DNA of 64,000 nt from assembly GCA_964019425.1 (NCBI GenBank), contig OZ025846.1, forward strand, positions 620,001-684,000, in the 5' to 3' direction. Below are positions 10,101-23,422 of the stretch, piece by piece. Below the pieces are notes generated by a model. That model was not told where the DNA came from. It saw nothing but the letters and a program-made list of their open reading frames with translations, and made no database searches. The position numbers and the translations under genes are program-made. Positions within the stretch are counted from its first letter, which is position 1, and each line of letters begins with the position of its first letter. Source of the stretch: Flectonema sp. DT1601 (Eukaryota; Euglenozoa; Diplonemea; Diplonemida; Diplonemidae).

Positions 10101-13100
10101 CTTGGCGGAGTTATCCAGACATGGGTCGCTGTTGAATTCAGTGTTAACTCATACAAAGATCAAAAAGACGCATACGTTCTTGGACAAGTTGACGAAGTTA
10201 TTGAACAACTCGATGAGTCAATGATAGTAATATCAACCATCGCCACAAACCGATACTGCTCAGGAGTCCTTCGCCAACGAGTCGAACGCTGGGAAACAGA
10301 CATGCGATACATGATGGAATGTCTTGACAAATGGCTTGAAGTCCAACGAAAGTGGATGTACTTAGAATCAATATTCTCAAACGGTGAATTACAACGTCAA
10401 TGGATGGACGACGCCAGAAATTTCTTAACAGTTGACAAACTATTCCGAGAACTATTAAAGAGAACTCACGACAATCCAAATGTTAAAACTACTCTACTCG
10501 GTAATAATTGTACCCTCTTAGCTCAGTTTAAAAAAGACATCGAATCCTTAGAACGTATTGAGAAGCGTCTTGAAGAGAAACTTGAACTAAAGAGGAGACT
10601 ATTCCCTAGATTTTATTTCTTATCGAATGACGACTTGTTGGATATCCTGGCTCAGATTAAGAATCCAGAAAAGATTGCTCCGCACACTTTGAAGATGTTT
10701 GATGGAGTAAAACACTTCTCACTAACTGAATCAGCTGATATAACTCATTTAAATTCAGTTGAAGGTGAATTAGTAGCCGTCATTAAACCAGTTAAGGCTA
10801 GAGGACCTGTTGAGAAGTGGCTTGTTGAAGCAGAGCTTGTTATGGTTCAAACTCTTCGTCGATTAGCAAAAGTCTGCGTCGATGATTTCGAAGCCAGAGA
10901 TCGAACAGAATGGATATTTGAGCACGCTGTTCAATTGATATTAACCGTCTCAATGGTGTATTGGCAAAAAACTGCAACAGATGCGCTGACAAGCGACAAT
11001 CCAAAACAACAACTGGAAGACTTTCGTAGCAACTGCTACGCTCAACTAAAGCAGTTGGCACAACTCACCAGTCGAAATCTCGATAAAGTAGGAAGAAGGA
11101 TGCTTGCTACTTTAATATTATTAGATGTTCATGGTCGTGATCTTGTTAATGGAATGGTTGAGGACGGTGTTTCAAAACTCGGTGATTTCGGATGGACAAA
11201 ACAACTTCGATGCTACTGGGAAACCGATTCTGAGGGAGTTGGGGATATCTTTATTAGACAAAACAATTCTGAATTCAACTACGGCTATGAATACCAAGGA
11301 GCTCAAGGTAGACTAGTCATCACTCCACTAACAGATCGAATCTTTATGACTATCACAGGAGCACTTCATCTCTGTTTAGGTGCATCTCCTTCAGGTCCTG
11401 CAGGTACTGGTAAGACAGAATCTGTTAAAGATCTCGCTAAGGGATTGGGTCGTCTTTGTATTGTCTACAACTGCAGTGATGGAGTTACATATAAAATGAT
11501 GGAGAAGTTCTTTTCAGGACTGTGTCAGACTGGAGCATGGTGTTGCCTCGATGAGTTTAATAGAATTAATATCGAAGTCCTCTCTGTTGTAGCTCAACAA
11601 CTGATGGAAGTAAGAGAAGCTCTGCTCAACCAACGTGAAGACCAATCTATGAAATCATTTACATTTCAAGGAACACCTGCAGTCGAGTTAAAACCAACAT
11701 TTGGTTGTTTCATCACAATGAATCCCGGATACGCTGGTAGAACAGAGCTACCTGATAATTTAAAAGCCCTCTTCAGACCTGTCGCTGCCATGACTCCAGA
11801 TTTTCGAATGATCGCAGAAGTTATTTTCTATTCTGAAGGTTTCGGTAACGCTGAAAACCTTTCGTTGAAGATCACGCAATTATATAAATTATCATCTGAA
11901 CAATTATCACCTCAACACCACTACGACTTTGGAATGAGAGCCTTAAAGAGTATCTTAGTAATGGCGGGTGACTTAAAGAGAAGTCAACCAGACACTGATG
12001 AAGACCTAACTCTTATTATTGCTTGTAATGATGCTAATATTCCAAAGTTTGTAGCTGATGACATTCCATTGTTCAGAGGGATTATGTCTGATCTGTTTCC
12101 TGGTGTTATGATTCCAAGTAGAAGTTATCCAGAGTTACTACCTGCTATTGAAGCTGATATGAAGAAAAAAGTTCTACAACCAGTAGAGACTTATGTAACG
12201 AAAGTACTTCAGTTTTATGAAACATTGATAGTACGTCACGGAGTGATGCTGGTTGGAGCTGCAGGTGGTGGTAAAAGTGAAGCTCGTCAAATACTCGCTG
12301 CTGCTCTTATCCATCTCCATGAGTCTGACTCCAAGAACCCTCAAGCTCAAAAGGTTAATCAGCATATCATAAATCCAAAATCTATTTCAATGGGAGAGTT
12401 GTACGGATCTGTAGATCCAAACACAAATGAGTGGCAAGATGGAATCCTTTCTATTGTTGTTAAGCAGAATAGAGCAGATGCTGATGCCGGTATGTTTTTA
12501 TGTTAACTCAACCTGTTCATGCTGTCCTGTCGGGTCTCCCTGCTGTGCTCCTTCACGCGACTTGATCAGTTCCTCGTTGAAGAAGAGATCTGTCTCCGTA
12601 TCGTAGCGCCTGTTTCAGCCTCTACGCTCAAGCCAGTGTCTCTCCTTCGGGAACCCCCTCAGGCACGTCAAAGCCAGCTGGGGTCAAAGGTCTCAAAAAA
12701 AATATTTAAAAAAAAGTCACCCCACCCTCACCCCTACAACATCTGATCCGCGTGTAGGGATTCCGTGGACCTGATTAGTTTGTCATTAATAAATAACAAC
12801 TCACAACAGGTTCTAAAGATCACGAGTGGATAGTATTCGATGGTCCTGTCGATACTCTCTGGGTTGAGAGTATGAATAGTGTTCTTGATGACTCTAAGTT
12901 GTTATGTCTTGATAACGGAGTTCGAATGAAGTTACCCGACACTGTTCACATGTTGTTTGAGGTGGCTGATTTAGCAGTCGCATCACCTGCGACAGTCTCA
13001 CGTTGTGGAATGGTCTTTATGGATGAGATGCAACTTGGATGGGCTCCTGTCATCTACACTTGGTCTGAGACTAAAATGATTACCCTTTTAGGAGTTAGAG

Positions 13101-16100
13101 GAAGGGAATACATTCGTAACTTATTTGAGGAGAAATTAAAACTTGGAATTGATTGGCTGAAGACTAACGGAGGTCAGTTGATTGACTCTTGTCCTATTCA
13201 GATTGCTGATTCTTGTTGTGATCTATTTCATGCTTTGTGTGTCACACAAGATGTGACATTTCCTGAAGAGAACAGTTCCTTTGAAACTGATCAGGAAGAT
13301 CCAACTACTGTACAGCGTAATGAATTAATACATGTGATATTCTCATTCTCTTTTGTGTGGTCTGTCGGTGGTAATCTTGATGCACGTCATCAAGAAGTCT
13401 TCGACACAGCAGTCAGGTCGATGCTTGACGAGATCGCTCCATTCAACGGCCCCAGTCCAGTCTACGACCTGCAAATAGATTTCAAAAATCGAAAGTTCAT
13501 CGCCTGGGAGCAATCAGTCCCTGACTTTATTTACGATCCCACAGTACCTTATTTTGATATATTAGTTCCAACTGTTGATACTTATAGATATTCTTTTCTT
13601 TTGAGAACGTTACTGGCATGTGGAAAATCTGTTTTATTTTCAGGTCAGACGGGAACAGGTAAGTCTGCGATCATCAGCCAGACTTTAGCGAGTTGTCAGC
13701 AGCAATTGCATTTGGTGAATGTGACGGTTCAGTTTTCAGCGAAAACATCATCACCGAGAACTCAAGACATGATAGAAACAAAATTAAAAGCAAAGAGAAA
13801 GAACATATTAGGAGCTCCTGTACTCGAAGGTATTCAAATGAAAGTTGCTTTGTTTGTTGATGACTTAAATATGCCGGCATTAGAAACATTTGGAGCATCA
13901 CCACCCGTTGAATTAGTTCGTCAGATGATGGGAAATGGTGGCTTTTATGACAGACGTCTTCTATTCTGGAAACACATCCAAGACGTTGTCGTCTTATCAG
14001 CTTGTGGACCACCTGAAGGAGGACGTTCTGTTGTAACAAAACGACTCACTAGAATGTTTCATTTGCTACAGATACCAACAACTTCAGAAGACAGTATGCG
14101 TAAGATCTTTACTGCTATCCTGAATGGATTCTTTTCTTCTCAGGCATTCAACAAGGACGTCAAAGCGCTTATCAAAACAATGGTTTCCGGCAGCGTTGAG
14201 ATATTTCAAAATATAAAAGAACAGCTGAGACCGAGACCAGTTACTGCACATTATACATTTAACCTTAGAGATTTATCCAAAGTATTTCAGGGGATTATGC
14301 AAGTCACTCCCAGAACATGTGCTAATACAACAGCTGTAGTAAGACTTTGGATTCACGAGAATCAAAGATGTTTTTATGATCGACTAATTAATCACTCTGA
14401 CAGAAGAGTATTTACAGAAGACATCATGGTACCTGTCCTTACACAGTTTCCTGGTAAGTGGACTCATGATGAGCTCTTTGAAGATAGTCCTATCGTCTGG
14501 GGTGATTTCCTTGTTATGGGAGCGCCTTCGGAAGATCGAAAATACGAAGAAGTTACCGATCTCTCTAGACTACCTGTCTTGTTTGAAAACTACCTCGACG
14601 AGTACAACATCGCAACAAATAAAAATCTAAGTTTGGTATTCTTTACTGATCATTGCTTTCACTTGGCTAAGATAGTTCGTGTGATTAGACAGCCTCGCGG
14701 GAATGCTCTCCTTGTAGGAGTTGGAGGTTCTGGTAAGCAAACATTAACAAGACTTGCTGCCTCGATGGTTGAGTTTCAACTTTTTAGTATCGAAGTAGAT
14801 GCGAAGTACTCACTCGATAAGTTTCATGAAGACCTGTTGGAACTTTATAACATCGCAGGTATTGAAGGAAAGTCTGTTATATTTTTACTAAATGATTCTC
14901 AAATGGTAAACGAAGGAATGGTCGAAGACATAAACAACATGTTGAACTCTGGTGAGGTACCAGCACTCTTCCCACCTGAAGAAAAAGATAAGAAAATCAA
15001 CGCCGTTACACAAGCTGCTCAAGCAGCAGGTCGAGGATCAGGAAGAGATGAAGTGTTTGCGTACTTTATAAGTAGAGTTAGAGATAATCTTCGAATTGTA
15101 CTCTGTATGTCTCCTGTTGGTGATGCTTTTCGAACTCGTTGCAGAAATTTTCCATCTCTGACAAACTGCTGTTCTATTGACTGGTTTGATATTTGGCCAA
15201 CAGATGCCCTTCTTCAGGTATTTTATTATTTCTACTCAAACACTAAAAAGAACCTCAACAACCACACCCACCATCAACAACAATAAAACAGGTCGCCCAA
15301 CGACAACTAACAGACTGCGACTTAGGTGATGAGAACAACAACGAAGAAGGAAGTGACATGACAGATCTTCGATCAATTCTTACTTCTCTTTGTGTGTTTA
15401 TACATCAATCAGTATCGAATATGGCTGACAGATTTTACAGTGAACTACGTCGACATTATTATGTGACTCCGACGTCCTACTTGGAATTCTTATCCGTGTA
15501 CCTAACACTCCTTGATGATAAGAAGAAAGAACTCGGTGCTCAACTACATAAAGTTCAAAATGGAAAGACGAAAATGAATGAAACGACTTCGTTCATCAGT
15601 TCAATGCAAAAGGAAATCACAGAAATGAAACCGATTCTCGAACGTAAAAGTGTCGAGAATGAAGAAATGATGAAAGAGATCGAAACTCGAAAAGAGAAGG
15701 CTGCCCAGGTATGTCTTTTAATAAACTATTTAGCGATAAGACGTTCATCAATTTATATTTCAACAACGTAGGTTCGAATCTCAGTCTCAGCCCAGGAAGC
15801 AGAAGCTTCCGAGAAGGCTGCTTCAGCCACTGAAATCCAACAAAGTGCTCAAAAAGATCTCGATCAAGCAACACCAGCTCTTAATGACGCTGTGAAAGCT
15901 CTCGAAGGAATCGACAAGAAAGACATCAATGAAATGAAGGCATACCCTGCTCCTCCTGCAGCTGTTGAGAAAACAATGCACGCTGTCTGTATTTTGTTGA
16001 AGAAACCAAAATTTGATTGGAAATTAGCAAAAGAAGTCATGAGCGATATCAACTTTATAAATTCCCTAAAGTCCTACGACAGAGACGCAATAGATGAACC

Positions 16101-19100
16101 GACCATCAAAAAACTTTCAAAGTTCGTAGTTGATGACCCAGATTTCATCCCTGAGAAGATAGGTTCTCAGGGTTCAGCAGCTTGTAAATCACTTTGCATG
16201 TGGTGTAGGGCGTTACATATTTATTATTATGTTGCTAAGGAAGTTGGTCCGAAGAAGATTAAACTTGCTGCTGCTCAAGCAGAGCTGACAGAATCAAAAA
16301 CTAAACTAGACACCGCACAAGAAGCCCTAAAAGCAGTTGAAGACGAGATGGCTACACTCCAAGCTCAGTTCGATGAATCAGTTCGTAATAAGGAGGAATT
16401 AGAATTTAAACTTGATCAGGCTCAGAGACATCTCGCGACTGCTGAAGTTCTAACAGATTCATTAGGAGCAGAAGTTATAAGATGGATTGATATGATTAGT
16501 GTTTATAACAAAGATATGATTTCCTTACCTGCTAATGTATTCCTAGCCTCTGCAAGTATCGCTTACTTTGGTGCGTTCACTCCATCATTTCGACAAGAAT
16601 TGGTATCTATTTGGTACACGACAGCTAAAGAACGAGGACTTCCCATATCAGATGACTATTCTCTCGTTAAAACATTAGGAGATCCAATGCAAATCCGAGA
16701 ATGGCAAATAATGTCACTCCCAACTGATCAAACTAGTGTCGAGAACGCAATCTTAGTTCAGCTTGGAACTGATGAAGCGATGAAACTACGAAGATGGCCG
16801 CTCATGATCGATCCTCAAGGACAGGCTAATAAATGGATTCGTAAAAAAGAAGGTTTGCAATCTTTATTATTTCAATTTTTTTTTTGCGACCCAGCTTCTA
16901 CAACCACCTTCGTGGAAAAAAATTGATCGAAGCGGCATTTTAATTCATCGCATCGGGTAAAGGGTTTCCAACAAAACAAAAACAACAAAACAGGTAAAAA
17001 CGGTCTCAAAGTAGTAAAGTTATCAGATCCAAAGTACGGCTCAGTTATGAGTAACGCCATTCAAAACGGAACACCACTTCTTATCGACGATCTCGGAGAA
17101 ACTTTAGACCCCGCAATGGATTCCGTGTTATTAAAACAGGTTTACGCTCCATCAGCACAACCTAATCAACTATTCATAAATATGGGATCAGCTGATAACG
17201 CGATTCACTACGAACAGTCATTCAGATTATACATGACAACAAAGATGGCAAACCCCCACTACTTACCAGAAGTTTGTATAAAAGTTACTTTAATTAACTT
17301 TACTGTAACAATGGAAGGTCTGGAAGACCAACTTTTAGGTGACGTTGTTGGAATTGAAAAAAGTGAACTCGAAGAGACGAAAAACAAAATAGTGAAATCG
17401 GTCTCTGATGACAAGCGAAAACTAAAAAGGTTTGTTTATTGTTTGTAAAATTTAATATTTGTTTCAACGAAAAAAAAAAAAAATCCTAATAAATAAAACA
17501 GATACGAAGACCTGATCCTTTCACAACTTGAGAACGCGAAGGGAAACATTCTTGACAATCAAGAGTTAATCGCAACTTTAAAACAAACACAAAGCACATC
17601 TGCATTACTATCAAAGAGACTTGTTGAAGCAGAAGAGAAGGCGAAATCAATTGATGACGCGAGAGAGGCATTCAGACCTGTCGCTAATAGAGCCTCTATT
17701 CTTTACTTTGTGATTGCTGAATTACCTCAAATAGATCCAATGTATCAGTATAGTTTAGATTATTGTAAGAAATTAGTATCAATTGTGGTTTCTGGTAGTC
17801 CAAGCCATCCAACATTCGAAGAACATTTAGACCACCTGAGGGCAGCTATTACTGACACGTCATACTCAGCAGTCTGTAGGGGAATATTCAACAGACATAA
17901 AACAGTTTATTCTCTTCTTATTTGTGCAGCAATTCAAAGAGGTAGCGGTAAGATTAGTGAGATTGAATGGACGTTTTTCAACAGAGCATCAGCTCTTGTC
18001 AGGTCAGAACCTCCAAAGCAACCTGAAGAGTGTTATTTCATTCCTTCACTCACATGGGCACTTCTTGATGCCTTAGATAGGGTAGTGCCTGCAATGACTG
18101 GTTTGTTGGAAGACTTTTCTGTAAAACCACACGCATGGAAGAAATGGTATTCTTACAAAGAACCTCAAAATGAAGAACCTCCCAATTCCGAACAAGGCGG
18201 CATCAACTGGCCTGAGAAACTTAATAGTTTTCAAAAAATGCTTCTCCTCCGCACCTGCCGAGAGGAAAAAATGCTTTTTGCCTTAACCCATTTCGTCGCA
18301 AAAGAAATGGGTGAACACTACGTGACAGCACCGCCACTTAATTTACAAGCTGCTCTTGATGACTCGAATCCCTGTACTCCAATTATATTTATTCTGTCAC
18401 AGGGTTCTGATCCAACTGAAGGTTTCTTAAAGTGGGCTGACGAAGCAATGAACCGAAAGGTGAGGAGTATATCACTCGGACAAGGACAAGAAAAGCCTGC
18501 CAAACTCTTAATAGAATCTGGTAAGAAAGCTGGTGACTGGGTGTTGTTACAAAACTGTCATTTAGGAAAGTCATTTATGCCAATGTTACATGAGATAGTT
18601 GCTGGATTAGAAAATGATAAAAGTGTTAAAGATGATTTCAGACTTTGGTTAACAAGTATGCCAGCAACTTACTTCCCAGTTCCAGTTCTTCAAATGAGTG
18701 TCAAGCTCACTAACGAAGCACCTTCAGGAATGAAAGCGAACCTTGCTCGTTGCTACACATCAATAAAAGAAGAAGATCTCAGTTACTTTGAAAACGGTTC
18801 TGCTAAAGACAAACCTCCATTTCCAGAGTGTTCTCGTTCACATGCTTTTAAAAAACTATTATTTGGAGCCTGTTTCTTCCACTCTCTCGTTCTGGAAAGA
18901 AAGAAGTTTGGTCCACTTGGTTGGAATGTAAAATACGAATGGAATGACACGGACATCAATACTTCAACAAAATGGCTCAGACTATTTATTGAAGAAAATG
19001 ATGAGATTCCATGGGACTCTATGCTTTATATTATTGGTATGTTTAAACTGTTTTCTTATACTACTACAACAACAACAACACCACTACCACCACCACAAAC

Positions 19101-20483
19101 AGGTGAGATTAATTACGGAGGTCGTGTAACAGATCCAATTGATCGTCGTACTCTTCACAGCATATTAAGAACTTACTTTGTTAAAGATATCCTTGAAGAC
19201 TCATACAAGTTTTCAGATTCTGGAGTATACCGCGCTCCTCAATCAGGTGACTTAGAACTGTATAAGGAATTCATTAAAAACCTTCCTCGTATGGATGAAC
19301 CTGAAGTGTTTGGGATGCATGAAAATGCAAGTCTAACATTCCAGTTGCAAGAAAGTCAGTCACTGCTAAAGACTGTAGTTCACGTACAGCCGAGGTATGT
19401 TTTTGTTAAAATAGTACTCTTGTTATTAATTGAATTTATAAAAAAATAAAACAGAGCAACTGGTTCTTCAAGCGGTATGTCTCCTGAAGAGTTAGTTAAG
19501 AAGAAGGCTGCAGAGATAGTTGATTTCTTACCAGAAGTGTTGTCTCTTAGTGAAGCAGGACCTGACTCTTTGAAGATACTGCCGAGTGGATTACCAAATT
19601 CGATGTCGACTGTGTTACGTCATGAGGTGGAGAAGTTTTCAAACCTTCAAGTTGTGATCAGTAGATCTCTTTCAGAACTTGATAAAGCATTAGCAGGGCT
19701 AACTGTTTTGTCTGAATCACTTGATAAAATGTTTCAAGACTTCTTAAGTGATATCGTTCCCAGCATCTGGCAATCCAGCGCTTACCCATCTCTCAAACCA
19801 CTCAGCTCTTGGATGAAAGACTTTTCAAAACGAATCGATAACTCCAGACACTGGCTACGCAATGGTGAACCTGTTTCATATTGGCTACCTGGATTCTTTG
19901 CTCCACATGGATTTATGACGGGTATCCTTCAGAGTTTTGCGAGACAATTTACCGTCTCTGTTGACTTGCTCAGTTTCTCATTTCGAATTTTAGATGTGAT
20001 GGAAGACGATATTACTGAACCTCCACATTCAGGTGTCTATGTTCACGGGCTGTACTGTGATTCTTGGATGTGGAACAGAGCCACTCACACAATGGAAGAC
20101 TCTCGTCCTTCTGAAATGTATTGTCCGCTCACTGTTGTTCAATTTTTGCCTGAGAAGAATCACACGGTTTGTATTTTTTTAGTTTTATTCTGACTAATAA
20201 AGAATGCTCTGGTTGGTTATTCAACAAACAAAAAACAGGTTGCCACTCGCACGTACTGTTCTCCATTATACATCACAACTATCCGAAAGGGAAATATCAC
20301 TAGTTTGGGAGCATCGTCGAATTTTATTTGTTATATTGAGGTGTGTATTGTAATTGTGTTGTACACTTTGTTAGGTTATTACTGTTCACTTGAAAAGCAA
20401 CAAACAAACAGGCAAAGACTGACAAGCCAACAGACTATTGGGTTCAGAAGGGGTCGGCTGTTGTGTGTCAGTTGGCTGAGTAG
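7122..20483 (+). CDS. Axonemal inner-arm dynein heavy chain (single-headed, DNAH6-like)
   Basis: This is a dynein motor heavy chain driving flagellar beating. Ten exons: 7122-12489, 12810-15217, 15292-15708, 15772-16852, 16994-17429, 17502-19036, 19103-19394, 19455-20166, 20239-20340, 20412-20483. The joined frame is 12,423 nt (4,140 residues), normal for a single-headed axonemal chain. Nucleotide-binding loops: AAA1 GPAGTGKT (about residue 1425), AAA2 GAAGGGKS (about 1712), AAA3 GQTGTGKS (about 2068), AAA4 GVGGSGKQ (about 2425). The coiled-coil stalk with microtubule-binding tip spans about 2670-2960. The C-terminal cap ends in DYWVQKGSAVVCQLAE, typical of dyneins. AAA1 and AAA2 wording (FFSGL, GAWCC, RHGVMLVG) is closest to DNAH6 from memory; the subtype is inference. 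The first ATG after the acceptor at 7092 is at 7122; the frame is open upstream to about 7038 but without an ATG. All nine introns lie in the 3' 60% of the gene. Confidence 0.95.
12490..12809 (+). other. Intron 1 of the dynein gene
   Basis: At 320 bp it is the longest dynein intron (donor GTATGT, acceptor CACAACAG). It splits a Gly codon. The 12500-12690 part is less A/T-rich than other introns and contains an open frame (12519-12746) with no recognisable content; it may be an inserted sequence. Confidence 0.85.
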
Positions 20484-21234
20484 AGACGAACGTCTTTACT
20501 TGATCACACTTTGTTTTGCTTCAGGTTATTAATTATATCTATTTATTCTGTTTTTTTCCTTTTTATTTATCCCTCGTCCACTGCCCTTGAGTTCACGCCA
20601 CTGGAGAACTCTGTTTTTCACAAAGCAGTGCGAATAGCCGGTTATTCTTTTATTTCCCTTTAAACTCCTGTACCCCCCCGCGGCGTGACTGCCCCCGAAG
20701 TTCCCTTCTGGAGGGTTAGTCTTTGCCGATGTGAAGAAATTCAACAATTTTTTTTTTTTTTTTTTTTTATTACAATCACCTGCACCTGCGTTTTCACAAT
20801 TAATGGAAGATGTAATTCAGCAGAAGCAAATGCTCTGTTGTCTTCACTTGTGAAAAATTTATGCGACTTTTGATCAATTTGTGTTGCAGTAGGACCTCAA
20901 CACTGAGAGATCTGATACGCCTATTCTTATTAATAGAGGCGTCTTGCTCTTGTTTTTTAACTGAGTTCCTATTTTCGTATCTTATGATGTTAGTTTTTTA
21001 ACAAAAAGTTAGAAGGAAAAAAAAAAAAAAAAAAAATCCTCCCCTACCGGAAAAAAAAAAAAAAAAAATCGGTCAGTTGTGAATAAATACTACCGAGTGA
21101 TTACCAACTGCAAAAAAAAAAAAAAAAAAAAAAAGTTTTTTAATGTGTTTTAACCAAGATACTTTATTAAACTCACACCTTCTTTAGAGGTACGCTATCT
21201 GTCGGAATTGTTGAGGATGTTTATTTATTTAAAC
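20484..21234. other. Spacer after dynein
   Basis: This is the dynein 3' flank followed by several A and T runs. No gene was seen; small frames at 20305-20532 and 20685-20873 lack support. Confidence 0.6.
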
Positions 21235-21264
21235 TTTTTTTTTTTTTTTTTTTTTTTTTCACAG
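21235..21264 (+). promoter_or_regulatory. Splice acceptor immediately before a start codon
   Basis: A T run of about 25 nt ends in CACAG, with the ATG at 21266. No cis-donor or upstream exon was recognised, so a trans-splice acceptor is the simplest reading. Confidence 0.6.
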
Positions 21265-21265
21265 A

Positions 21266-22075
21266 ATGACTTTATCTCACTCACAAACCCTCACATCTTC
21301 TAAAATGATGTATCCTTTTCCTATGATGGGACAGCAATACCGTCCAGCCCAAGTTGATTTTGATGAAGTAGTCCTACGAATCAAAAGAGGACAACGAGCA
21401 AGTAATGAATGGAAGCAACGTTGGTGGAAGTGGTGCGATGGAAATGGAAAAGTAAGAGACCCGACGAGGTACTCATACGAATTATTGGTTCAGGCTTTAG
21501 CAACCTGCGGTGAACCTCCGAGAGGTCCACCTATAAATGAAAATAAAAAAACACTAACAAAAGAAGGAGTTGTTTACACACGTGACGTTAGCTGTACTAA
21601 CAAACCTGAATTCAATCAGCTAGTAAGTATTATTAAAGATGGTCAGAGAACTGATCCAGCGTGGAGAGCTTCTTGGTCAAAGTTTTGTGAAACTTCAGGA
21701 AAAGGAACGTACGACCCTTCAAAACACCCGTTAGAATTCCTTGAATATGCTCTTCAGAAAATAGGAAATCCTCCAAAAGCCCCTTCACGTCATTACAGCT
21801 CTTTGGATAACAGAGGACCCAGTAAAGTCGAATCTAACATTATATCCATTATCAAAAGTCTTCAGAAATCATCACCAGCTTTCAAAGCCGCATACATGAC
21901 TCACTGTGATAAGCATGCTGCTGGTATTAGGGACCCAGCCCGTCACAGTCATGGATTCCTTAATGAATTTATGGACGTCTTTAGAACTGAGCAAAGCGCA
22001 TTAAAAAACAATCAAGAAGCGTCGTCTGCAGAATGTTTGATAGAAATACCAGTGGCTGTAGAAGAACAATGGTAG
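21266..22075 (+). CDS. Protein with three tandem copies of an unrecognised about 55-residue repeat
   Basis: The 269-residue product has three repeats at about 31-85, 113-170 and 189-241. The shared pattern is a hydrophobic helix start, then IK.GQR, W...W.K.C, G.G..DP.RH and FL, followed in the first two by G.PP. The conserved DP..(H/Y) turn and aromatic positions suggest a small helical fold. No catalytic motif, signal peptide or membrane segment is visible. The third copy is the most diverged and has lost its Trp residues. I do not recognise the family with confidence; similar repeats may occur in other protists. The tail is acidic and unstructured. The start follows a strong acceptor; a second ATG at 21305 is possible. 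The next gene is a PH-domain protein in the same orientation. Confidence 0.85.
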   Translation: MTLSHSQTLTSSKMMYPFPMMGQQYRPAQVDFDEVVLRIKRGQRASNEWKQRWWKWCDGNGKVRDPTRYSYELLVQALATCGEPPRGPPINENKKTLTKEGVVYTRDVSCTNKPEFNQLVSIIKDGQRTDPAWRASWSKFCETSGKGTYDPSKHPLEFLEYALQKIGNPPKAPSRHYSSLDNRGPSKVESNIISIIKSLQKSSPAFKAAYMTHCDKHAAGIRDPARHSHGFLNEFMDVFRTEQSALKNNQEASSAECLIEIPVAVEEQW

Positions 22076-22522
22076 TCGCTTCTTAACTATTTTTCTCTCT
22101 ATTCCGATGGCAGTATTACTTTTTCCACGTTCTTTGTTATGGTGATTAGGACAGCTTTATGTGGAACTACTGACCAACACATATTAGCCTTTTTCATTTT
22201 AATATTGTTTGTATTGCTGTTTTCGGGACCCCTAACCCCCCGAAAAACAGGTCTTGAGCTTGCTTTCGTTCGTCTTCCCTTATTAATTTCTTTTTTCTTT
22301 TCTTATTTTTTTCTTTTTGTTGTACTTCAAAATTTGTTTGTTACCTGTTTTAAAAAAAAAAATTAAAAAATTAAAATTAAAATTATTGTTTTTTTTCCCT
22401 TTATCGTGTTTACTTATTTTTTTTAAATTTCAAACAGGAAATTATCAAATGCTGTGCTGTGCTGTCTTAAGAATTGTAACTTTTTTTCAATATAAGTTTT
22501 CATTTAACACTCAGGTCCCAAC
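22076..22522. other. Spacer between repeat protein and PH-domain gene
   Basis: The DNA is T-rich. Candidate acceptors AAACAG near 22251 and 22437, and CTCAG at 22514, precede the next ATG. No gene was seen. Confidence 0.55.
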
Positions 22523-23422
22523 ATGCATCCCCCGAACTCAATTCTTGAGTTGCCATCGGACCAGCTTTGGTACAAACCTCCATCGCTTCAAAATAAAAAA
22601 AGACATTCGAAGTTGTGGAGTAGCAAGAGACTTCGAGTTAATGAAAATAACTTTGAGATTATCGGAGGGAAGGATGGAAAGATTTCATTAAAAAGAGTTG
22701 TGAGAGTAGGGAGGATGGCTTTAGAGGAATCCGAGTCTCTTTGTTTTGAGGTATCCAATGGCGTGTTTGAATATCGTTTTGGTACTATCGGATGGTACAT
22801 GGAGTCGGCAACAAGTCGCTGGAGCTTCGCCTGCCCAGACGATCAAACCTGCCAACGCTGGCTCCGTTGGGTACAAGACAACGTTAAGTACACGAGTATT
22901 CCTCCAACTGATAAGGCAGCCATGGGAATGGTTACATCGAATTTAATAAAACGAGCGGCAGATGTTCTCAATGATGATGACCAGCAAAGTGACGCTTCTG
23001 CTCCTCCTATTTCGAATCCCAGCCCAGCTGATACCCCGCGTGAACATGTCAGAACACTTTCAGCGCCTTTGTCAACCATAGAAACACCTCCTAGAAATTC
23101 AGAAACCTCTTCGGGTGATGTCATTTCAATTACTCCTTCAAGAGGAGCGTACGCTAGCTATTCTCACGGCTTTGGTCGAGGTAGGCGTTCAAATTACACT
23201 CATACTCATACTGATGCTACTCAAGCCCCACACGGCTTCTCTTCCCCTCGTGGTCGAGGTATTCCTTTCACAAGAACTCGTTCAGATGATAACAGCAGCA
23301 CACATTCTATTCCGATGTCTTATGTGATGACTCCTCTTTCTCCTTATGATTCTGTTCCCTATGCAGCTTCTGTTTCTGGACAGTCAGATATACTTGACGA
23401 GCCAGTAGTCACTGTCATGTAG
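22523..23422 (+). CDS. PH-domain protein
   Basis: The 299-residue product has a pleckstrin-homology-like domain at about residues 25-125. It is read from a basic first strand (KRHSKLW), alternating beta-strand pattern (ISLKRVVRVG, CFEVSNGVFEYRF) and the closing helix with a key Trp (CQRWLRWVQDNV). PH domains commonly bind phosphoinositides or protein partners at membranes. The C-terminal half is Ser/Pro/Thr-rich with a few Arg-Gly stretches and looks disordered. No membrane segment is seen. The ATG at 22523 lies 8 nt after a CTCAG acceptor at 22514. A perfect 8-bp hairpin follows the stop (23433-23455). Confidence 0.75.
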   Translation: MHPPNSILELPSDQLWYKPPSLQNKKRHSKLWSSKRLRVNENNFEIIGGKDGKISLKRVVRVGRMALEESESLCFEVSNGVFEYRFGTIGWYMESATSRWSFACPDDQTCQRWLRWVQDNVKYTSIPPTDKAAMGMVTSNLIKRAADVLNDDDQQSDASAPPISNPSPADTPREHVRTLSAPLSTIETPPRNSETSSGDVISITPSRGAYASYSHGFGRGRRSNYTHTHTDATQAPHGFSSPRGRGIPFTRTRSDDNSSTHSIPMSYVMTPLSPYDSVPYAASVSGQSDILDEPVVTVM

